This document shows positions 58,959 to 64,000 of a stretch of 64,000 nt of DNA, in pieces. The stretch spans positions 930,001 through 994,000 of the forward strand of contig NZ_JAGIOD010000002.1 in assembly GCF_017876545.1 (NCBI RefSeq). Reading direction: 5' to 3'. Origin of the DNA: Brachybacterium sacelli. GTDB taxonomy: Bacteria; Actinomycetota; Actinomycetes; Actinomycetales; Dermabacteraceae. Numbering within the stretch: the stretch's first letter is position 1; each line of letters begins with the position of its first letter. The notes beneath the pieces were generated by a model. That model did no database searches, was not told the origin of the DNA, and saw only the letters and a program-made list of their open reading frames with translations. A program made the position numbers and the translations under genes.

Positions 58959-60068
58959 CTAAGGTCGCCTCGACATGGGACGTGTGGTGCCTCCAGGGTG
59001 ATCAACGTGAACATCTGCGCGCTCCCGAGGAACCTGCCGGTATGCCTTGGCTAGGGCTCCGATGAGCTCTAGGTCCTCTCGACGCGTACTTCGAGCCGGC
59101 AGAGCCTGCGAGAGCGTGGGCGCCATGGCGTCCTCAGAGACATCGCCGCGACGCAAGGCTGATACAACGGAACCAAGGTCATGGCAGTCCTCGGCGTCGA
59201 GGCGAAGAGTGCAGATCGCGTCGGAGATCTCCACGTATGCCCGTTGTAGGCGTGCAGGCGTGGGCAGGTGTTGCACCGGGAGGTGGACGTCGTGTGGCGA
59301 GAGCTCGATCATGCGACTCCACAGCGGCTTCAGCTGGGCAAGCTGGAGGCGGGCAGAGAGTTCCTCGTGGAGGCGCTCGCCTATGGCGAGTAGCACTGCT
59401 CCGGAGACACAGACCCCTAGCGCTACGGGCGAGAATGCAAGGATGCTTTCTTTGTTGGACGTCACCCCTAGGTTCAATTGGATGATCAGGATCGAATTTA
59501 TCGCAATGAACCCGGTCAGGCCGGTCGCCACCATGGCGAGGGCGAACGTGCTAATAGGTCTCCGGTTGAAATCCTTGGGAATGCGGCGGATGCTTGACCT
59601 CACCCCCTGGGCGAGCCCCCAAATGGCATGCGCCGGGAATATGATCAGGTTCACCACGGAAGAAAAGTCATGTTGGCCGGGTTGGGTGGCGATTGCATCC
59701 TCCGGCCGATCGTTCAGGGTGGTCGCCCAAGCAGCTAGCAGTAGCAATGAGACCAGTCCAGCGCGGATCGCTACTCGACGCAAGGCGACGTTGTCGACCT
59801 GCTCGGATCTAAGTGTCAGGAAAATAATCTCGAGTGCGCCGATAAGGACGCTTGCGGCAATATGCCAAACTAGACTGCCGACATTCCATAGGTGTGCAGT
59901 GAACGGCATTGTGCCGTAGGCGACACCGCCGATTCCGACTGCAAATAGTGAAACTACGATAGCTCGCTGGGTTAAAGTCACCGTTTCGTCGCGAAGGCGC
60001 CATTGCCTTTCTACCCCAAGAACTGTGGAGCATAGGGCAGCTACGATGTAAGCCCAGTCCGCCGTCAT
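58959..60068 (-). CDS. MAB_1171c/DUF6545-like multi-helix membrane protein
   Basis: 369 residues. Seven hydrophobic helices in the first 240 residues (for example Y-I-V-A-A-L-C-S-T-V-L-G, I-A-A-S-V-L-I-G-A-L-E-I-I-F-L, F-A-L-A-M-V-A-T-G-L-T-G-F-I) and a soluble helical C-terminus (P-L-W-S-R-M-I-E-L-S-P and R-R-E-D-L-E-L-I-G-A-L-A-K-A-Y). This matches the 'MAB_1171c-type putative transporter' layout often seen with XRE and ImmA/IrrE genes. Last gene of a four-gene leftward unit. Confidence 0.65.
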   Translation of the reverse strand: MTADWAYIVAALCSTVLGVERQWRLRDETVTLTQRAIVVSLFAVGIGGVAYGTMPFTAHLWNVGSLVWHIAASVLIGALEIIFLTLRSEQVDNVALRRVAIRAGLVSLLLLAAWATTLNDRPEDAIATQPGQHDFSSVVNLIIFPAHAIWGLAQGVRSSIRRIPKDFNRRPISTFALAMVATGLTGFIAINSILIIQLNLGVTSNKESILAFSPVALGVCVSGAVLLAIGERLHEELSARLQLAQLKPLWSRMIELSPHDVHLPVQHLPTPARLQRAYVEISDAICTLRLDAEDCHDLGSVVSALRRGDVSEDAMAPTLSQALPARSTRREDLELIGALAKAYRQVPRERADVHVDHPGGTTRPMSRRP

Positions 60069-60071
60069 GCC

Positions 60072-60563
60072 TCACCACCAGAGGTTATCGTAGTAGGTGT
60101 GGCCACCTCTCATTACTCTGCGGCGCAGTTCGGTAGAGATGTACGTCGCCACAGTCTCTGCGTCTGCCTCCGACGTGTGGTCATATGCGTTTCGAGCAGC
60201 CACAACTGACTTGGCAAGCCCGGCATCCAGGCCCTTCAAGAGGCCCGATTCAAGCAGGTCTGAGCTGAGCGAGTCGCTGTGGTCGTGCCCGAGCAGTGTG
60301 TGGGCGACCTCGTGGCACACGATCGCACAGAGTCTCTCCGGGGAAGCGCCTTCGGAGACGACGACGTAGTCCGCCTGGTCGGTCGAGATCAGCAACCCGG
60401 AGACCGACGACATCAAGGGAGCGACGAGCAGGGTCATGGTCCTGCGCCGCGCCTTCGATAGTGCGGCCAGCAGATCCTCTGCGTCCCCACTCGGCGGCAT
60501 CATGGTTTCGGCAGTGCGGAGTGCTTCGCGCACCTGCCGCGAGTTCCTGCCCCGACGGAGCAT
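60072..60563 (-). CDS. ImmA/IrrE-family metallopeptidase-like protein
   Basis: 163 residues from ATG. Zinc-protease motif H-E-V-A-H in A-I-V-C-H-E-V-A-H-T-L-L-G-H (about residue 85), with later helices containing D-A-E-T-V-A-T-Y-I where a third ligand would be. In phage and mobile elements ImmA-type proteases cut XRE repressors after a signal. The XRE gene of this unit is the natural substrate by position. Ends 4 bp before the membrane gene. Confidence 0.82.
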   Translation of the reverse strand: MLRRGRNSRQVREALRTAETMMPPSGDAEDLLAALSKARRRTMTLLVAPLMSSVSGLLISTDQADYVVVSEGASPERLCAIVCHEVAHTLLGHDHSDSLSSDLLESGLLKGLDAGLAKSVVAARNAYDHTSEADAETVATYISTELRRRVMRGGHTYYDNLWW

Positions 60564-60572
60564 GGCTGGTTC

Positions 60573-61484
60573 CTAACGCGTCTCGGTGGTCCTTCGTACA
60601 GCGTTCACGATAGCGTTCCGTGCTTGCTTGCCCTCCGGTGTGGGCAGCAAGGGGTATACATGCAAGTGCCCATCCTGCTCGTAATAGTCGACGTCCCCGC
60701 CAGCTGTTATCGCGTTCCGGACGAAAATGCGAGTATCGGGATTGAGGAGGTCTCGAGTCCCGCTGAATACGAGAATCTTGCCAGCTCCTCGCGTGTTGCC
60801 CAGGAACGGGTTGAGGATCGGATCATTGCCGTTCTCTCCGATCCACATCTCGGTCAAGAGTAGTTGACCCTTCTTTACAAGCCACGGGTCCAATGGCTGG
60901 ATTTCATCCATCTCGGGATTCTGCATGCGCATATCGAGTGCCGGGGCGATCAGAACCGTGAGGTCAGCCGGTCGGCCCCGCTCTTTGAGCAGGAAGCTCG
61001 TGGACATCGCTATAGTGCCTCCTGCGGAGTCCCCCATCAGCACCAGTGGCCCCTCTACTCGCTCACTGATGCGCGACACTATCGGAACTACGGTCTCCGC
61101 AGTCCCTCCAGCCTGCACCAGTGGGTATGCGGGCAGGATCACCTTCACCGATGCCTCTGCTGCGATCTGCTGGACGAGCTTCCAGTGCTGAGAAACCGCC
61201 TCGTTCATCCAGCCGCCGCCGTGTAGGTACACCACGGTTCCATGTGCCTCGGCGCCTGTTGGAGAGACAGTGAACACGCGCCAGCCGTGCTCGGCGCTCT
61301 CGCTGATTGAGACGTCCTTTTGGGGTTGCCTCGGGGGATCAGATGGCTCAGGGTTGCGAACTCGGTAGTCCAGATAGCTTTGCACCCGGTCGCGAGTGCG
61401 ATGGTTCTTGTTCGAGCGGCGCAGCCGCATAATGCCTGGCATGAGACGGCCCATCAGGCTTAGCCGAGATGATGTATCAAGCAT
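60573..61484 (-). CDS. Alpha/beta hydrolase (hormone-sensitive lipase-like)
   Basis: 303 residues from ATG overlapping the XRE stop by 8 bp. Oxyanion motif Y-L-H-G-G-G-W (about residue 90), nucleophile G-D-S-A-G-G (about 152), acid in S-G-T-R-D-L-L-N-P-D and histidine in D-G-H-L-H-V-Y. The triad is complete. Substrate unknown; being between the repressor and protease genes suggests it makes or removes a small ester or lactone signal, but that is inference. Confidence 0.85.
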   Translation of the reverse strand: MLDTSSRLSLMGRLMPGIMRLRRSNKNHRTRDRVQSYLDYRVRNPEPSDPPRQPQKDVSISESAEHGWRVFTVSPTGAEAHGTVVYLHGGGWMNEAVSQHWKLVQQIAAEASVKVILPAYPLVQAGGTAETVVPIVSRISERVEGPLVLMGDSAGGTIAMSTSFLLKERGRPADLTVLIAPALDMRMQNPEMDEIQPLDPWLVKKGQLLLTEMWIGENGNDPILNPFLGNTRGAGKILVFSGTRDLLNPDTRIFVRNAITAGGDVDYYEQDGHLHVYPLLPTPEGKQARNAIVNAVRRTTETR

Positions 61485-61947
61485 TCGTGTCTTCCTGTTC
61501 GCCACTCGTGTCGAGGCCTTCCATGCGTCGAATCTGGTCAAGCAACGACAGCACTGGGCCGAGGCTCTCCGTAGACACCCCGTGTGCACGCATCATGATC
61601 TGCTGCACCCCGGTGTCACGCATCGCAACGAGTGCCTGCAGTGACTCCTGAATCTCCGCAGACACCGATTCGTCGACGAAGTAGTCCAGCGGCACCTGAA
61701 AGATCTCGGCGAGCCCCGCGAGGAGCCGGAACGAGGGGTTTCCACGCCGGCCTGTCCGCAAAGCTCGGATGTGGTTCGGGGTGACCTGGATGTTCTGCTG
61801 TTGCAGTTCCTTTGCGACGGATGCGGAGGAGTGGAGCTCGGAATCGTGACTGCTGCGTGGAACCGTGCGAAATAGCAGGTCGAGGCGCTCCGCCAGGTTC
61901 GGAAGGTCATCCGGGTGCGGCGCATCGGGTTGCGACTCGTTCGACAT
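61477..61947 (-). CDS. XRE-family transcriptional regulator
   Basis: 156 residues. Helix-turn-helix core: A-S-V-A-K-E-L-Q-Q-Q-N-I-Q-V-T-P-N-H-I-R-A-L-R-T-G and P-S-F-R-L-L-A-G-L-A-E-I-F-Q-V-P-L-D-Y-F. The C-terminal part is helical, possibly for oligomerisation or as the site cut by ImmA. It heads the leftward module; likely operators (CTGTAGATGCG repeats) lie in 62042-62127. Confidence 0.85.
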   Translation of the reverse strand: MSNESQPDAPHPDDLPNLAERLDLLFRTVPRSSHDSELHSSASVAKELQQQNIQVTPNHIRALRTGRRGNPSFRLLAGLAEIFQVPLDYFVDESVSAEIQESLQALVAMRDTGVQQIMMRAHGVSTESLGPVLSLLDQIRRMEGLDTSGEQEDTNA

Positions 61948-62041
61948 CCGTGACTCCTACTCTCCGATCCCGGCCACTAGGGCGCGCCCCTAGACGCGAG
62001 TTACGTCGTGCCGACCGTACCGCAGGCGAACCCCGGGTGCA

Positions 62042-62127
62042 ATCTGTAGATGCGACCTGGGCGGGTCGTCGCATCCATGGGTTGCGATCTGTAGATGCGT
62101 GTGTGAGGGTTGGGCCGCACCTACAGA
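62042..62127. promoter_or_regulatory. Operator-like CTGTAGATGCG repeats between divergent units
   Basis: ATCTGTAGATGCG occurs at 62042-62054 and 62087-62099; the inverted form CGCACCTACAGA is at 62116-62127. The gap 61948-62225 holds no gene, and divides the XRE module from a rightward gene pair, as expected for XRE control sites. Confidence 0.55.
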
Positions 62128-62225
62128 CACGCCCTAGGGTCGTCTTTCTTGGCCCACCGGACTACCGCGCAGCCCAAGGCAGGGCTGCCGGCATCGAGCA
62201 TCAGGCCCTCTTGCGAGGAGACTCA

Positions 62226-62405
62226 ATGACGACCCACGACACCGGACACACCTGCGCCGTGACCTGCAGTCGCGAGCACCCCGCCGTCGTCAACACGACC
62301 TGGCGCTCCGAAGAGGTGAACCCTGCGCAACGCCGCTCGGGGAGAGCATCGATGCACGGTCACCCCACAGTAGTTCCCACCACACCAGAGTGGAGGGCCG
62401 GCTGA
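62226..62405 (+). CDS. Small hypothetical protein
   Basis: 59 residues from ATG after GCGAGGAG. Contains H-T-C-A-V-T-C-S-R-E-H-P, two cysteines and histidines that could bind metal. No family recognised. Stop and next start overlap (TGATG). Probably regulated by the divergent XRE operators. Confidence 0.5.
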   Translation: MTTHDTGHTCAVTCSREHPAVVNTTWRSEEVNPAQRRSGRASMHGHPTVVPTTPEWRAG

Positions 62406-62746
62406 TGGCCCTGGACCTCAAACCTTCCCCCACGTCCCTTCGGACGAAGCATCATCGGGCGTGTGAGTGTGATCGTGACACGGTGGATTCGCCGTGGAAG
62501 GCGGAGATGTGCCAGATCCTCCACAGCCACGATGATGTCCAGGCACGAGCTCTGCTCGACGAGTTCCTCCTCCAGCACGAGGTCGAGATCTCCCGGGTCA
62601 TCAAGCGCGCCCAGAGGATCGCCCACCTCGACTACAAGGACAAAGAGACCGCGTTCTCCTACTTCGGCCAGGCCCTCATGCAGATGATCCAGAACCGCTG
62701 GCGCGCCAAGAACGCCGCCACCGGCACCAGCCAGGTCTTCAACTGA
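62405..62746 (+). CDS. Hypothetical helical protein; stop codon supplied by IS3 end
   Basis: 113 residues from ATG. Cysteines near the start (A-C-E-C-D-R-D) and a helical body: A-R-A-L-L-D-E-F-L-L-Q-H-E-V-E-I-S-R-V-I-K-R-A-Q-R-I-A-H-L-D. The TGA at 62744 is the first three bases of the IS3 element, so the original C-terminus was probably longer and is lost or lies beyond the window. Similar in style to small phage regulators; no function claimed. Confidence 0.55.
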   Translation: MALDLKPSPTSLRTKHHRACECDRDTVDSPWKAEMCQILHSHDDVQARALLDEFLLQHEVEISRVIKRAQRIAHLDYKDKETAFSYFGQALMQMIQNRWRAKNAATGTSQVFN

Positions 62747-62792
62747 AGCGCCCTGGGTTCCGTTCCGATCCTGATACGAGGAGGATTGGAAC

Positions 62793-63113
62793 ATGCCGAG
62801 CAAGTACCCACAGTCGTTCCGCGACCGTGCCATGCGCATGGTCGTGGACCGTATGGAGGCCGATGAAGGCCTGACGCAGTATCAGGCGATCAAGGAGATC
62901 GCGCCGAAGCTGAACATCTCGACGGAGTCGCTGCGGCGCTGGATCGAGCAGTCTCAGATCGACGCAGGGGCCAAAACTGGGCTCTCGAGCGAGGCCCAGG
63001 CCGAGATTCGCCGGCTCAAGCGTGAGAACGCGGAGCTGCGCAGGGCGAACGAGATCCTGAAGTCAGCGTCAGCGTTTTTCGCCGCGGAGCTCGACCGCCC
63101 CTCGACGAGATGA
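62793..63113 (+). CDS. IS3-family transposase OrfA
   Basis: 106 residues from ATG after GAGGAGG. Helix-turn-helix (Y-P-Q-S-F-R-D-R-A-M-R-M-V ... I-S-T-E-S-L-R-R-W-I) and a leucine zipper (E-I-R-R-L-K-R-E-N-A-E-L-R-R-A-N-E-I-L-K) that links it to OrfB. Stop overlaps the OrfB ATG (ATGA). A TTTTT run (about 63075) and a CCCC run (about 63097) are possible slip sites for the usual -1 frameshift to an OrfAB fusion. Confidence 0.92.
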   Translation: MPSKYPQSFRDRAMRMVVDRMEADEGLTQYQAIKEIAPKLNISTESLRRWIEQSQIDAGAKTGLSSEAQAEIRRLKRENAELRRANEILKSASAFFAAELDRPSTR

Positions 63114-64000
63114 TCGCCTACATCGATATGTATCGCGATCAGTTCGGGGTCGAGCTCATCTGCCGCACCCTCGCGGCGACCGAGGGTGGATTCATCACTT
63201 CACGCGGCTACCGCGCCGCGAAGACTCGACCGGCAAGCGACCGTGACCTGCGCGATCGCGTGCTTATCGAAGAGATCAGGCGCATCCATGCCGAGAACTA
63301 CGGGGTCTATGGGGCGCGGAAGATCTGGCACGCGATGCGGCGTGAGGGCTGGGACATCGGTCGTGATCAGTGCGCTCGGCTGATGCGCAAAGCCGGGTTG
63401 CACGGTGTGATCCGCGGGCGGACGCCCCGCACCACGCAGCCCTCGCCGCTGCCCGATGGACGGCCGGATCTCGTGGAGAGGAACTTCGAGGCTCCCGCAC
63501 CGAACCGGCTCTGGGTCGCAGACATCACCTACGTCCGCACGACCAGCGGATTCTGCTACACGGCTTTCGTGATCGATGCGTTCTCCCGCCGGATCGCGGG
63601 CTGGGCAACAAGGGCGACGATGCGGACAGAGGACCTCCCGCTCGAGGCCCTCGAACACGCTTTGATCGCAGCAAAAGACCAGGCCATCGGGGGTTTGATC
63701 CACCACAGCGACCGTGGCAGTCAGTACGTCAGCGTTCGATACACCGAGCACCTGGCCGAAGCGGGCATCGCTGCCTCTGTCGGCTCCCGCGGCGACAGCT
63801 ATGACAATGCCCTGGCAGAGACGGTCAACGGGCTCTACAAAGCCGAGCTCATCCACGCCCGGCCCGCTTGGCCGTCGGTCACCGAGGTCGAATTCGCGAC
63901 GATGAACTGGGTCCACTGGTGGAACCACCAGCGGCTCCACCAGGCCCTGGACTACTCGACTCCGATCGAGGTCGAGAAGGCCTACGCTCAGACCCGGGAG
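63110..64000 (+). CDS. IS3-family transposase OrfB (partial, runs off the window)
   Basis: The reading frame is open to the last base, about 297 residues so far. HTH_21-type start (E-N-Y-G-V-Y-G-A-R-K-I-W-H-A-M), then the integrase core with D in W-V-A-D-I-T-Y, D in H-H-S-D-R-G-S-Q-Y and E in N-A-L-A-E-T-V-N-G-L-Y-K: a complete DDE triad. It is read mostly as the OrfAB fusion in this family. Confidence 0.92.
   Translation, partial: MIAYIDMYRDQFGVELICRTLAATEGGFITSRGYRAAKTRPASDRDLRDRVLIEEIRRIHAENYGVYGARKIWHAMRREGWDIGRDQCARLMRKAGLHGVIRGRTPRTTQPSPLPDGRPDLVERNFEAPAPNRLWVADITYVRTTSGFCYTAFVIDAFSRRIAGWATRATMRTEDLPLEALEHALIAAKDQAIGGLIHHSDRGSQYVSVRYTEHLAEAGIAASVGSRGDSYDNALAETVNGLYKAELIHARPAWPSVTEVEFATMNWVHWWNHQRLHQALDYSTPIEVEKAYAQTRE

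Larger units (their letters stand above)
62744..64000 (+). mobile_element. IS3-family insertion sequence, right end outside the window
   Basis: Left end TGAAGCGCCCTGGG at 62744 is typical of IS3 relatives. It carries overlapping orfA and orfB in the -1 relationship. The right terminal repeat and target duplication are not in view. It sits directly on the 3' end of the 113-residue gene. Confidence 0.8.

Noticed and set aside
62042-62070. CTGGGCGGG at about 62057 as another start-associated element
   Set aside because: Differs at the key AGT position and points away from a suitably placed start.
1-64000. tRNA or rRNA genes
   Set aside because: None recognised by eye in the gaps between genes.

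Overview
The window is a 64 kb stretch of high-GC DNA with actinomycete-style genes: GTG starts, overlapping ATGA/GTGA junctions, an RbpA paralogue, FtsK-type conjugation ATPases, and ISL3 and IS3 elements. It most likely belongs to Actinomycetota, plausibly Micrococcales; I cannot name the genus. There are no rRNA or tRNA genes and no chromosomal housekeeping clusters. Most genes are plasmid- or phage-like, so I read it as part of a large plasmid or integrative conjugative element. Both window edges are open: an IS3 element runs off the right end.

Layout. 0.1-3.6 kb: an ISL3-family element inserted near the 3' end of a 'tagged' gene, then two small genes, one with a Rib-like domain. 3.7-6.8 kb: a small membrane protein and nrdIE (class Ib ribonucleotide reductase). 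6.9-12 kb: a GNAT acetyltransferase and a defence pair (an MmeI-like single-chain restriction-modification enzyme plus an AlbA_2/Schlafen-type protein). 12.1-17.3 kb: a leftward backbone block with an RbpA-like protein, a DUF457-type membrane protein and an FtsK-like ATPase. 17.8-23.5 kb: a rightward replication block with a 1445-aa DnaE-type polymerase, SSB and an HNH nuclease. 23.6-38.3 kb: a leftward transfer block with a TcpC/VirB8-like protein, a lysozyme/VanY peptidoglycan hydrolase, a 1363-aa FtsK-type ATPase, a NERD protein, a 46-aa membrane protein, two beta-helix proteins, a replication-relaxation protein and a TraD/VirD4-like ATPase. 38.3-39.5 kb: a non-coding, repeat-bearing region that could be an origin. 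42.2-46.9 kb: an acquired stress or efflux island with truncated genes at both edges. 46.9-58.9 kb: mainly rightward small backbone genes, including NERD, DUF1524 nuclease and three tagged proteins. 59-62 kb: an XRE / hydrolase / ImmA / membrane-protein module. 62.7-64 kb: an IS3 element.

Three features tie the backbone together. (1) A short element, CCCGCCCACT, sits upstream of almost every backbone transcription unit in the direction of transcription, and is missing from the cargo modules (restriction, efflux, XRE/ImmA). (2) Six otherwise unrelated proteins share an N-terminal tag, roughly (R/K)K(R/K)DTGE-GN-G-(E/Q)FG; three of them continue as acidic left-handed beta-helices. (3) A 290-bp sequence occurs twice in inverted orientation (about 17.5 and 50.4 kb), each time in a gap between divergent transcription units. 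The tag family and the start-associated motif are my best candidates for something not yet described.

All assignments come from reading translated sequence and motifs by eye. No database search was run, so family names are recognition calls.
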